Of a stretch of 64,000 nt of DNA, positions 1 through 7,984 are shown piece by piece (position 1 is the first letter of the stretch; every line of letters starts with the position of its first letter). The notes beneath the pieces are model-generated. The model was given only the letters and a program-made list of their open reading frames with translations. It was not told the DNA's origin and ran no database searches. The stretch is taken from assembly GCA_947627215.1 (NCBI GenBank), contig CANQVD010000010.1, forward strand, positions 1-64,000. Reading direction: 5' to 3'. The position numbers and the translations under genes were made by a program. The stretch is from an uncultured Eisenbergiella sp. (GTDB lineage: Bacteria > Bacillota > Clostridia > Lachnospirales > Lachnospiraceae).

Positions 1-32
1 TTTACCACTTTTCCCACGTTTCGTTAAGCAAG

Positions 33-623
33 TTACGATGCAAGCATCGGGGAATGTACCCTCCTATGATTCAAATACAACAAATAATCAGGGAGAATAC
101 CTTTAGCTGTTTGAATCATCTCATACAGATAAATATTTGATATTTCGTAATCTGCATATATATCAACATCCGACACCCCTGCCAATAAAAGCAATAATGC
201 AGAAATGATTCCCGTTCTGTCTTTACCCTCCTGGCAATGAAATAATATACCTCCAGCAGAGTTTGCCATTGTCCCAAAAATATCTGCAATGGCTTTATCA
301 TTCTCAATCATGCGATAGTAATTCTCAATAACGTCATTTTCTGAATTTGGAGCTTTGGCATTGATAGATAAAGGATAGTTATAACAAGTAAATCTGCAAT
401 CAGACACAAAGGCATTAGGGCTCATGTTAGCAATTTTTTCATTCCTCAAATCTATAACTGTTCTTATATTATGCCTTATCAAAAATTCTTTCACACCATC
501 ATTTACAATAAATGGAGCGTCACTGCGAATAAATCTTTGCGGTTTAACACTGTTCTTGTTTGCCGTTGGCGTATATCCTAAATCTCTCGCATTAAAGGTA
601 TTATTCCAGTTATATCGTTGCAT
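33..623 (-). CDS. Tyrosine-protein phosphatase (Y_phosphatase3 type)
   Basis: Predicted cytoplasmic protein-tyrosine phosphatase of 196 residues. The signature loop HCQEGKDRTG near residue 130 carries the catalytic Cys and the Arg of the CX5R motif. The segment RFIRSDAP followed by VIDLRNEK near residues 30-60 is typical of the bacterial Y_phosphatase3 family. The start is supported by an AGGGGA ribosome site about 8 bases upstream. It lies 24 bases downstream of the broken HIT gene and was probably co-transcribed with it. The gene is markedly AT-rich compared with everything right of guaA, which suggests acquisition by transfer. The substrate is unknown; some relatives act on phosphoinositides rather than phosphotyrosine. 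Confidence 0.85.
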   Translation of the reverse strand: MQRYNWNNTFNARDLGYTPTANKNSVKPQRFIRSDAPFIVNDGVKEFLIRHNIRTVIDLRNEKIANMSPNAFVSDCRFTCYNYPLSINAKAPNSENDVIENYYRMIENDKAIADIFGTMANSAGGILFHCQEGKDRTGIISALLLLLAGVSDVDIYADYEISNIYLYEMIQTAKGILPDYLLYLNHRRVHSPMLAS

Positions 624-647
624 TGTATTATCCCCTGAAACATCGAT

Positions 648-1111
648 TTACAGTAATTTCTCTAATTCATCAAGTAATTTTCGTTTCATATTCGAAAGCT
701 GTTCCTCGCTGGGTCTGCTGTCATTGGAATACATCTTCTCCATGGGATACCACCAAACAGGACCTCTGCCGTTATTCCCATAGTTTTCAATATCACCGCT
801 GATCCTTGGGAACAAATGCCAATGAAGATGAGAATCACCCATACCGAGCAACTCATAGTTTATCTTTTCAGCCCCAAAAGCCTTGACACAGCTTCAGCAA
901 CTACCGTCATTTCTTCAAGGAATTTTACCCTCTCTGAAAGGTCAAGATGAAACAGTTCGGCTTTTTCTTCATGGTGCTTGTAAAGAAACAGCGTATAGCC
1001 GTAAAAATGCTGATTATCGCCTATCACCACATATCCCGTTTCAAGTTCCTTTACAAAATAAGGGTTCACGCCCTTTTTGATCATCTCAATTCGTTCACAT
1101 ACCAGACACAT
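648..1111 (-). pseudogene. HIT family hydrolase, frameshifted
   Basis: Histidine-triad nucleotide-binding hydrolase split by one missing base. The first half starts at ATG 1111 (MCLVCERIEM) behind a GGAG ribosome site and reads to AEAVS. The frame then breaks between bases 884 and 885. The second half continues as KAFGAEKINYELLGMGDSHLHWHLFPRI down to 648 in another frame (shown here as the joined reading). The second half contains the HxHxH-type motif HLHWH needed for catalysis. In frame, the first half ends after only a few more codons, so the product would lack its active site. The cause may be a real mutation or a sequencing error; the rest of the protein is intact and well conserved, which favours a recent event. 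Confidence 0.8.
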
Positions 1112-1249
1112 AATTATCTCCTGTAAAGCCAAATTAGCGTTTTCTAACAATAATTATTTTATCAGAAATCGCTCCTCTTTTCCATTGCCAGCGCTTAAAC
1201 AAATTTGCTTGAAATCCGCATAAATACTGGCTTTTTTAATCCCATTTCA

Positions 1250-2791
1250 TCACTCGAACTCTATCGTCCCCGGAGGCTTACTCGTCAAATCATACAGCAC
1301 CCGGTTGACCCCCTTGACCTCATTGATGATCCGGTTCATGACCCTGGACAGCACCGCGTACGGGATCTCCGCCGCCTCCGCCGTCATGAAATCGGAGGTG
1401 ATCACCGCCCGCAGGGCCACCGCATAATCGTAGGTCCGCTCGTCCCCCATAACGCCCACGGAGCGCATATTGGTCAGGGCCGCAAAATACTGTCCCAGCC
1501 CCTTGTCGCAGCCGGCCTTCGCCAGCTCCTCGCGGTAGATGGCGTCCGCGTCCTGCACGATCCGCACCTTGTCCGCCGTCACCTCTCCCACGATCCGCAC
1601 GCCCAGGCCGGGGCCGGGGAACGGCTGGCGGTACACCAGATATTCCGGGATGCCCAGCTCCAGTCCGGCCCTTCGCACCTCATCCTTGAACAAAAGGCGA
1701 AGCGGCTCGATGATCTCCCGGAATTCCACATGCTCCGGCAAACCGCCCACATTGTGATGGGATTTGATGACCGCCGATTTTCCCAGCCCGCTCTCGATCA
1801 CATCCGGGTAGATGGTCCCCTGCACCAGAAAATCCACCGCGCCGATCTTTTTCGCTTCTTCTTCAAAGACGCGGATGAATTCTTCTCCGATGATCTTGCG
1901 CTTTTTCTCCGGCTCTGACACGCCGGCCAGCTTGTCATAAAAACGCTGCTGGGCGTTGACGCGGATGAAATTCAGGTCGTAGCTGCTGCCGGGGCCGAAC
2001 ACGGCTTCCACCTCGTCCCCTTCGTTTTTGCGCAGCAGGCCGTGATCCACAAAAACGCAGGTGAGCTGTCTGCCCACCGCCCTGGACATGAGCACCGCCG
2101 CCACAGAGGAATCCACGCCGCCGGAAAGCGCGCAGAGCACCCTGCCGTTCCCGACCTTTTCCCGGATCTGCCGGATCGTGGTTTCCACAAAGGATTCGAT
2201 CTTCCAGTCGCCCTTACAGCCGCAGACCCGGTACACGAAGTTGGACAGCATCTTCATGCCCTCCCGGGTGTGCATCACCTCCGGGTGAAACTGCACGGCA
2301 TAGAGCTTTTTCGCCGCGTTCTCCATGGCTGCCACCGGGCAGACCGGCGTATGCGCCGTGACGGCAAAATCCGCCGGGGCCTGTTCGATGTAATCCGTAT
2401 GGCTCATCCAGCAGATCGTTTTTTCCGATACATTTTCAAAAAGGACGGAGGACGTGTCCACCTCCACTTCCGTCTTGCCGTATTCGCTGACGGGAGCGGT
2501 CTTCACGCTGCCGCCCAGCATATAGGCCATGAGCTGAGAACCGTAGCAGATGCCCAGGATCGGGATGCCCAGCTCGAACATCTCCTTCGGGCATCTGGGC
2601 GAATCGTCCCCGTAGACGCTGTTCGGTCCTCCCGTGAAAATGATCCCCTTCGGGTTCCGCTTTCTGATCTCTTCCAGGCTCATCGTACACGGATGCACTT
2701 CACAGTAAACATTGCACTCCCGCACCCGCCTGGCGATCAGTTGGTTGTACTGCCCGCCAAAATCCAAAACCAGAACCAGTTCTCTTTCCAT
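1250..2791 (-). CDS. guaA: GMP synthase (glutamine-hydrolysing)
   Basis: Converts XMP to GMP using ATP and glutamine, the last step of guanine nucleotide synthesis in the cytoplasm. Length is 513 residues, normal for the family. The N-terminal class I amidotransferase domain shows the nucleophile in [15 protein letters not shown] and the His/Glu pair in FHPEVMHT. The ATP-pyrophosphatase P-loop is [13 protein letters not shown] near residue 220. The C-terminal dimerisation domain ends in the expected GTIEFE. It lies 36 bases after the glycosyltransferase gene on the same strand, so it may share a transcript. No purine riboswitch was recognised upstream. Confidence 0.97.
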   Translation of the reverse strand: MERELVLVLDFGGQYNQLIARRVRECNVYCEVHPCTMSLEEIRKRNPKGIIFTGGPNSVYGDDSPRCPKEMFELGIPILGICYGSQLMAYMLGGSVKTAPVSEYGKTEVEVDTSSVLFENVSEKTICWMSHTDYIEQAPADFAVTAHTPVCPVAAMENAAKKLYAVQFHPEVMHTREGMKMLSNFVYRVCGCKGDWKIESFVETTIRQIREKVGNGRVLCALSGGVDSSVAAVLMSRAVGRQLTCVFVDHGLLRKNEGDEVEAVFGPGSSYDLNFIRVNAQQRFYDKLAGVSEPEKKRKIIGEEFIRVFEEEAKKIGAVDFLVQGTIYPDVIESGLGKSAVIKSHHNVGGLPEHVEFREIIEPLRLLFKDEVRRAGLELGIPEYLVYRQPFPGPGLGVRIVGEVTADKVRIVQDADAIYREELAKAGCDKGLGQYFAALTNMRSVGVMGDERTYDYAVALRAVITSDFMTAEAAEIPYAVLSRVMNRIINEVKGVNRVLYDLTSKPPGTIEFE

Positions 2792-2827
2792 CCCACTTTC
2801 TCCTCAGTCAAAAAACGCGCATTTCCG

Positions 2828-3856
2828 TCAGCGGGCATGTTTTTTCCGGAAATTCCGGTATGCCCATAAGAGCTTATAATACGCCATAAAAAACAGGGTG
2901 GACTTCTGCTGCATGGCAATCAGCTTTTTTTCCTCGGCGTGCACCCGTTCCCGATAATAAGGATTCTCCTGAAAATCCGGAAACGCCGCGCGCATCTCAT
3001 CCCCCATTTTTTTCACAAAACGGACGGATCTCCAGCCGCCGCCCACCATATAGGAAAACAGCGTATTCACATAGAACAGCACCGTAAACTCAAAACAGAT
3101 CTCCGGCCGGTATTTCTCCAGATAGCCGAACCGCTCCGCCTCCCGCAAAAGCCCGCGCCCCGCCTCCATCCGGTCCTCGCACCTCGCCCTGGAAACCGTG
3201 TGCACCGTGGAGCTGCCGTGCTGATAATAGTAATACATAGGCTCCGGAATATATTCGTAGTGCTTCGCATGGAGCATCACCGAAGCGCCGATGGCATTGT
3301 CCTCATAAAAAATGTGCTCCGGGAAACGCAATCCGTCCTCCATGAAGATCTCCCGCCGGTATACCTTTACCACCAGGCTGCCGCCGTCCAGGATCAGGGA
3401 ACGGTACTTCTCCTCTGTCAGCACGCCGCTCTGCTCCGGCCTGCCGTTGGGCACCGGCTCCCCGATCTTCATGCTGTGCTCATCGGTGAGATAATAATCA
3501 CAGCCCACCATATCCGCGCCGGTCTCCTGCGCCTTTCGCAGAAGCTTCTCGTACATGTCCGGCGTGATCCAGTCGTCGCTGTCGATGAAACCGATCCACT
3601 CGCCCCGCGCCAGGGACAGGCCGATGTTCTTCGCGCCGCCCTGCCGCCGGTTCTCCGGCGACGCCACGGCTCGGAACAACCCGGGATACTTCCTCTCATA
3701 CGCCCGCAGGATCTCCAGCGACTCGTCCGTGGAGGCATCGTCCACCGCGATGATCTCATAATCCTCCACCGTCTGATGTACCAGCGACTCCAGACAGTAT
3801 TCCAGCTTTCCGTCCGCGGCCATATTATAGACCGGCACAATGATGCTCAGCTTCAC
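2828..3856 (-). CDS. Glycosyltransferase family 2
   Basis: GT-A fold glycosyltransferase of about 342 residues that probably adds a sugar to a surface glycan. The start is taken as GTG 3856 (then KLSIIVPVYN) because family members begin there and GAGG lies 6 bases upstream; an ATG at 3880 is the alternative. The nucleotide-binding start SIIVPVYN, the ENRRQGGAKNIGL stretch and the DSDDW metal-binding motif are present. There is no clear membrane span. The region just upstream is filled by the long palindrome at 3876-4102, so the gene either depends on read-through from pseB or starts within that structure. The sugar donor and acceptor cannot be told from sequence. Confidence 0.88.
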   Translation of the reverse strand: MKLSIIVPVYNMAADGKLEYCLESLVHQTVEDYEIIAVDDASTDESLEILRAYERKYPGLFRAVASPENRRQGGAKNIGLSLARGEWIGFIDSDDWITPDMYEKLLRKAQETGADMVGCDYYLTDEHSMKIGEPVPNGRPEQSGVLTEEKYRSLILDGGSLVVKVYRREIFMEDGLRFPEHIFYEDNAIGASVMLHAKHYEYIPEPMYYYYQHGSSTVHTVSRARCEDRMEAGRGLLREAERFGYLEKYRPEICFEFTVLFYVNTLFSYMVGGGWRSVRFVKKMGDEMRAAFPDFQENPYYRERVHAEEKKLIAMQQKSTLFFMAYYKLLWAYRNFRKKHAR

Positions 3857-3875
3857 GCCGCGCCTCACTTTCCCA

Positions 3876-4102
3876 GACATCCGCCAACCGTCAGGAGAGC
3901 GAAACCGAAACCGGCGGGCGGGGCAGGGGCGCATATCCCTTGTCCCGGACCGTTATAAATACGCCGGTACTTACGCCGCGTCCTTTGCGGCGTTACGTAC
4001 CGCTGCGCATTTATCCGAGCGAGAGCGTGTCCGGGAAAGGGATATGCGCCCCTGCCCCGCCCGCCGGTTTCGGTTTCGTTCTCCTGACGGTTGGCAAATG
4101 TC
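3876..4102. repeat. Giant imperfect palindrome, copy A
   Basis: About 227 bp that fold into one near-continuous hairpin. Outer arms (about 3876-3950 against 4031-4102) match almost perfectly and include a GC-rich block. The inner part, 3951-4014, forms a further stem with ataaat and the tacgccgc type segments. The left arm has the core CCCGGACCGTT at 3944-3954. The right side has the extra motif CCGAGCGAGAGCGTGTCCGG at 4015-4034, of which about 11 bases have no partner and would bulge out. It begins 5 bp after the pseB stop codon and runs into the start of the glycosyltransferase gene. Homologous to copies B and C by inner sequence and layout. Confidence 0.85.
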
Positions 4103-4107
4103 ACGCT

Positions 4108-5100
4108 TTACAAATTCATTTCCTGCAGACGGCGGCGGATATCCTCTATGGAGAGCCACTCGGTGTTATTGCCGGAGCTGTAGGAAAAGCCCTCCTCCAC
4201 CCGCCTGCCGCTCAGATCCGGCTGCTGCTTGTTGTTCCAGGTCAGTTGCGGATAGACGATAAAATGCCGGTCGTATTCGAAGGTCGTTCCGGAATCCTCG
4301 GGCGTCACCATGATCTCGTGCAGCTTTTCTCCCGGACGAATGCCGATCTCCTCGATCTCACAGCCCGGCAGCATGGCCTCCGCCAGATCTGTGATCTTAA
4401 AGGAAGGGATCTTGCTGATGAAGGTCTCGCCGCCTTTGGCCTCCTCCAGCGCCTTAATCACAAGCTGCACGCCCTGCTCCAGGCTGATCCAGAAACGGGT
4501 CATGCGCACATCGGTGATGGGCAGCTTCGTACCGCCGTTTTTCACGATGTTTCGGAAGATCGGAATGATGGATCCGCGGCTGCCCGCCACATTTCCGTAC
4601 CGGACGATGGAGAAATTCACGTCCTTATTGCCCACATAGGCATTGGCCGCGACGAACAGCTTGTCGCTGACCAGCTTCGTGCCGCCGTACAGATTCACCG
4701 GATTGACCGCCTTATCCGTGGAAAGCGCCACCACCTTCTTCACACTGCCGTCCAGCGCCGCCTCGATGACGTTCATCGCACCGTGGATATTAGTCTTGAT
4801 GGCCTCATGCGGATTGTATTCACAGGCAGGCACCTGCTTCAGGGCCGCCGCATGCACCACGTAGTCCACGCCCGCGAAGGCTCTGCGCAGACGCTCCAGA
4901 TCCCGTACATCCCCGATGAAAAAGCGCAGCTTGTCCACATACTGCCTGAATTCATCCTGCATCATCCACTGCTTGAACTCATCCCGGGAATAGACGATGA
5001 TCTTTTTCGGATCGCAATGCTCCAGCACGTATTTGGTGAAGCACTTCCCGAAGGAACCGGTCCCGCCTGTAATCAATATCGTTTTTCCATCCAGAATCAT
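4108..5100 (-). CDS. pseB: UDP-N-acetylglucosamine 4,6-dehydratase (inverting), PseB-like
   Basis: Short-chain dehydrogenase-type enzyme of 330 residues that converts UDP-GlcNAc to a 4-keto-6-deoxy sugar nucleotide with C5 inversion, an entry step to pseudaminic acid or related deoxyamino sugars. The NAD(P)-binding GGTGSFGK is at residues 12-19. STDKAVNPVNLYGGTKL near residue 125 has the modified catalytic triad of this family (Asp-Lys in place of Tyr at the first site). The RPGEKLHE motif near residue 275 is also typical. Other pseudaminic acid genes are absent nearby, so the final sugar is open. The gene is bracketed by palindromes A and B. A promoter is seen at 5143-5171. Confidence 0.9.
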   Translation of the reverse strand: MILDGKTILITGGTGSFGKCFTKYVLEHCDPKKIIVYSRDEFKQWMMQDEFRQYVDKLRFFIGDVRDLERLRRAFAGVDYVVHAAALKQVPACEYNPHEAIKTNIHGAMNVIEAALDGSVKKVVALSTDKAVNPVNLYGGTKLVSDKLFVAANAYVGNKDVNFSIVRYGNVAGSRGSIIPIFRNIVKNGGTKLPITDVRMTRFWISLEQGVQLVIKALEEAKGGETFISKIPSFKITDLAEAMLPGCEIEEIGIRPGEKLHEIMVTPEDSGTTFEYDRHFIVYPQLTWNNKQQPDLSGRRVEEGFSYSSGNNTEWLSIEDIRRRLQEMNL

Positions 5101-5142
5101 AAGATTGTCTCCTCGTTCATATCCGTCAATTCCTGACAGCTT

Positions 5143-5171
5143 ATCATATCATACGTTCCGCCCGTTTGCAA
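5143..5171 (-). promoter_or_regulatory. Putative pseB promoter
   Basis: On the minus strand TTGCAA (5166-5171), a 17-base spacer and TATGAT (5143-5148), about 45 bases upstream of the pseB start. It lies between palindrome B and the gene, so pseB can be transcribed on its own even if B stops upstream transcripts. Confidence 0.45.
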
Positions 5172-5201
5172 ACCGCATTTTGCCATAATCCGTTTCGGCC
5201 C

Positions 5202-5448
5202 GGCCCATCCGCTATCCGAGCGCCCTCCGGGAAACGCCCCGGCCGAATCCGCCGCCGCATGGGGCATTCCATTTTCCCGGACCGTAGAAAAGCACTGGTT
5301 CTTAGCGAAGCAAGTCCGCCAGGACGCCGCTGAGCTTAGAACCACTGTGCTTTTCTCCGAGCGGGAGCGTGTCCGGAAAAGGAATGCCCCATGCGGCGGC
5401 GGATTCGGCCGGGGCGTTTCCCGGAGGGCGCTCGGAGGGCGGATAGCC
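5202..5448. repeat. Giant imperfect palindrome, copy B
   Basis: About 247 bp. Outer arms 5202-5282 and 5373-5448 match nearly base for base, with a few mismatches at the outer end and one short indel near the centre. The inner stem pairs AGAAAAGCAC with GTGCTTTTCT and GGTTCT with AGAACC. Core CCCGGACCGT is at 5276-5285 and the one-sided motif CCGAGCGGGAGCGTGTCCGG at 5357-5376. The arm touches the stop codon (5448-5450) of the small gene to its right. With about 100 bp left before pseB, the stretch 5101-5447 holds only this element and the pseB promoter. Confidence 0.87.
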
Positions 5449-5660
5449 TAAACCTCCCGCGGTGCGCTCATATCGGTGTACATGTCCAGCAGCGCCACCG
5501 TCTCGCTGGCGGGCCGCCCGTAAGCGTTGCAGCAGCGGTGGGAAACCTCCTTGCTCCCCGCCTTCCCCGGCGCCATCTCCACGCTCATGCGGCTGGCGCC
5601 CAGATTCGTCTCGTTGTCCAGATGCTTTAAAATATCGGCGATCAGTTCTTCCTCCGTCAT
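5448..5660 (-). CDS. Small conserved-looking protein, function unknown
   Basis: A 70-residue acidic protein starting MTEEELIADILKHL. ATG 5660 was chosen over the longer in-frame start because GGAGAGGAG lies 7-8 bases upstream. The middle reads SRMSVEMAPGKAGSK and the end contains CCNAYGRP. No signal peptide, membrane span or known motif was recognised. It follows nth by 43 bases on the same strand and is likely the last gene of that transcript, which would end in palindrome B. Its reality rests on the good ribosome site and placement, not on a known family. Confidence 0.6.
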   Translation of the reverse strand: MTEEELIADILKHLDNETNLGASRMSVEMAPGKAGSKEVSHRCCNAYGRPASETVALLDMYTDMSAPREV

Positions 5661-5703
5661 CGCTCTTCTCCTCTCCGAAAATCCGCTTCTTTGCGGAACT
5701 TCC

Positions 5704-6330
5704 TCACAAATTTTTTTCACACCAGACGCTCAGCGGGCATTCCCCGCACTTCGCCCTCCGGGCCGTGCAGATGCTCCGGCCGTGATAGATCAGTTGGAAA
5801 TTGATCCGGTTCCAGTGATCCACGGGCAGCACCTTCATCAGCTCCTGCTCCACCTCCGCGGGATTTTTCCCGGATGCCCAGCCCAGGCGTCTGGAAATGC
5901 GGAACACATGGGTATCCACCGTCACGCCGGGGATCCCGTAGGCGTCCGCCAGAAACAGCGTGGCTGTTTTTCTTCCCACGCCCGCCAGCCGCAGCAGCTC
6001 ATCGATGGTTTTCGGCACCTCTCCGCCGAACTCCTCCACGATCTGCGTACAGCACTTTTTCATATTTGCAGCCTTGTTTTTGTACAGCCCGACCGAACGG
6101 ATATACTGCTCGATCTCCTCCGCCGGTGCGTCCGCCACGTCCTGTGCCGTCGGGAAGCGCGCGAACAGGCCGGGCAGCGCCTCGTCCACCTGTTTGTCCG
6201 TGCTCTGGGCGCTGAGCATGATCGCTGTCAAAAGCTGCCAGGGGGCCTCATGGGAAAAGCCCTCCTTTTCCACACCGTAGGTTTCATCCAGCCAGGCCAG
6301 AATTTTGGACAGGCTTTCTTTTGTAACCAT
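5704..6330 (-). CDS. nth: Endonuclease III
   Basis: DNA glycosylase/AP lyase that removes oxidised pyrimidines in base excision repair; 208 residues, normal size. The helix-hairpin-helix is LAGVGRKTA with the catalytic Lys of this family near LLTAIMLSAQSTD and the catalytic Asp in VTVDTHV. The C-terminal cluster loop CTARRAKCGECPLSVWC has the four Cys of the C-x6-C-x2-C-x5-C [4Fe-4S] site. The start at ATG 6330 is favoured over the longer reading by CAGGGG upstream. It lies 71 bases after msrC, in the same direction. Confidence 0.95.
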   Translation of the reverse strand: MVTKESLSKILAWLDETYGVEKEGFSHEAPWQLLTAIMLSAQSTDKQVDEALPGLFARFPTAQDVADAPAEEIEQYIRSVGLYKNKAANMKKCCTQIVEEFGGEVPKTIDELLRLAGVGRKTATLFLADAYGIPGVTVDTHVFRISRRLGWASGKNPAEVEQELMKVLPVDHWNRINFQLIYHGRSICTARRAKCGECPLSVWCEKNL

Positions 6331-6401
6331 TTTTTCCCCTGCTCTCCTTTCGGATCCGTCATTCACGGCCGATTGCCGGTTCACAGCAAAAGCCGCGGCC
6401 C

Positions 6402-6866
6402 CTACAGCACCTCTTCGTCCATCACCCGCAAAAGGATCCCGGCGATCCGCTCCAGCCCGATCCGGTCCGCATCGCCGAACCGCGCGTAATCCGGGCTGTC
6501 CAGATCCAGCACGCCCAGCACCCGGCCGCCTTTGACCAACGGCACCACGATTTCCGAGCGGGAAGCGCCGTCGCAGGCGATATGGCCCGGGAACTGATGC
6601 ACGTCCGGCACCACAACGGTCTCTTTTCTCTGCGCCGCCGCGCCGCAGACGCCCTTTCCCGCCTCGATGCGCACGCAGGCCGGTCTGCCGCCGAAGGGTC
6701 CCAGCCAGAGAACGTTCCCTTTCATCAGATAAAAACCGGCCCAGTTGATCCGCTCCAGCCCGTTATATAAGACGCTGGCCGCATTGCTCAGATTGCTCAC
6801 CGCCGGCCAGTCCGGGTCCAGAAGCGCCTCCAACTGTTCCGCCAGCTCTTCGTAAGACAACTGCAT
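6402..6866 (-). CDS. msrC: Free methionine-(R)-sulfoxide reductase (GAF domain)
   Basis: Reduces free Met-R-sulfoxide, part of oxidative damage repair in the cytoplasm. The 154-residue single GAF domain has the family blocks NWAGFYL, LGPFGGRPACVRI, GKGVCG and PDVHQFPGHIACD, which hold the three conserved Cys, followed by SEIVVPL and GVLDLDSP. ATG 6866 (MQLSYEELAEQ) is the start, with GGGAG about 7 bases upstream; the longer upstream reading is not protein-like. It sits between the LRR gene and nth; a shared stress-repair transcript is plausible. Confidence 0.92.
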   Translation of the reverse strand: MQLSYEELAEQLEALLDPDWPAVSNLSNAASVLYNGLERINWAGFYLMKGNVLWLGPFGGRPACVRIEAGKGVCGAAAQRKETVVVPDVHQFPGHIACDGASRSEIVVPLVKGGRVLGVLDLDSPDYARFGDADRIGLERIAGILLRVMDEEVL

Positions 6867-7014
6867 GTTCTTTCTCCCAATCAACGCTCCGTCTGCCGCC
6901 GGAGCTCTCCGCAGCAGAAGCATTGCCCTGCCGCGCCCGTTCCCCGGCAAAAAGGCCGCTTCCTCACCGCACGCCCGTTCCCCACAGAAAAACCGTTTTC
7001 CATGCCGCCCCTTT

Positions 7015-7923
7015 TCAGAACAGATCCAGGGACAGCGAATCAAAAAAGTCCGTATAACCCAGGTTTTCTTCCTTATAGCGCATCAGATACGCCTTCATTT
7101 CAGGATGATCTTCCTTCATATCCTGCAGGATCGCGTCGAAATTGTCGGCCGTAACACAGCCCAGCCTGGCAAAAAGCGAATAATACGGCAGCTCCTCCGT
7201 ATGTTCCAGAAGCAGCACTTCCCAGGCCTCCTCTGTGGAGCACCCCTTGGTGTGGGAGCGCAAAAAGTCCTCCAGTTCCAGACGGATCTCCTCCGGCATC
7301 CCATACGGATTCAACAGCCGCAAAAAAGCCAGCCGTGCCTTGGCCCTGCGTTTCTCATTGGTAAAACGGTTGAAATCCGTGCTGGCGTAATCCTCTTCTC
7401 CGGTCAGCACATTCCGCTCAAAGCCCACAGCGTCAGGCTCCCGCAGGATCACCAGCATTCTGGCGTCCCATTTTTTCAGCCATTCCGCGCTGCCGGCTTC
7501 CGCAATGGAAAAAAGATGGGGATCATCCATCCGGGTGGCCGCCGCTGCCAGCAGGGCCGCAATCTCCGCCGTTCCGGCAGGCTGTTCCCGCTCCAGCCGG
7601 ATTTCCGCCAGCCGTCCGCTTCCGAGGAACAGATCCTGTCCCAGCCGCAGCTCCTTCCAGGGCATCCGCACCCGCTCCAGCCGCGCGCAGTGCGCAAAGG
7701 CCCAGCTTCCCACTTCCTCCAGCGTATCCGGCAGGGATAAAAACCGCAGGCTGCCGCAGTTAAAAAACGCTTTTTTGCCGATCTCCGTCACCGGACAGCC
7801 TTCGATCTCCTCCGGCACCGTCAGGCGGCGCAGCTTTCCTTCCATACCGAGGACCGTCACCCTTCCCCGCTCTTCCCGCCAGCGCAGGCATCCGTCCTCC
7901 AGCTCCAGTCTGTTCTCCTGCAT
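7015..7923 (-). CDS. Leucine-rich-repeat (BspA-like) protein of MoxR cluster
   Basis: About 302 residues. Residues 30-110 carry two to three LRR_5/BspA-type repeats (TVPEEIEGCPVTEIGKKAF, then FNCGSLRFLSLPDTL, then FAHCARLERVRMP). The rest is a charged helical region with no recognised domain. No signal peptide is visible, unlike secreted BspA proteins, so a cytoplasmic partner role is likely. ATG 7923 (MQENRLEL) is preceded by GAAGGG; a GTG at 7947 is the alternative. It lies 62 bases after the MoxR gene on the same strand, which points to an accessory or target-recognition role in the MoxR/VWA system. The exact role is unknown. Confidence 0.75.
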   Translation of the reverse strand: MQENRLELEDGCLRWREERGRVTVLGMEGKLRRLTVPEEIEGCPVTEIGKKAFFNCGSLRFLSLPDTLEEVGSWAFAHCARLERVRMPWKELRLGQDLFLGSGRLAEIRLEREQPAGTAEIAALLAAAATRMDDPHLFSIAEAGSAEWLKKWDARMLVILREPDAVGFERNVLTGEEDYASTDFNRFTNEKRRAKARLAFLRLLNPYGMPEEIRLELEDFLRSHTKGCSTEEAWEVLLLEHTEELPYYSLFARLGCVTADNFDAILQDMKEDHPEMKAYLMRYKEENLGYTDFFDSLSLDLF

Positions 7924-7984
7924 GGTTCCCTTCCGTTCCTTCAGCACGCCGTTCCCTGCCCGCGCAGCAGGCCGCGCGGCAAAC

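Noticed and set aside
1150-1250. Purine riboswitch or tRNA near guaA
   Set aside because: The flanks of guaA are short and show no conserved purine-riboswitch core or cloverleaf; the upstream side is occupied by the glycosyltransferase gene.
3940-5136. Plus-strand open frame opposite pseB that reads through palindrome A
   Set aside because: No domain, and pseB on the other strand is certain.
3876-5448. Palindromes A and B as ends of an IS or composite transposon
   Set aside because: The elements are direct, not inverted, relative to each other; no transposase and no visible target duplication. Recombination between them remains possible.
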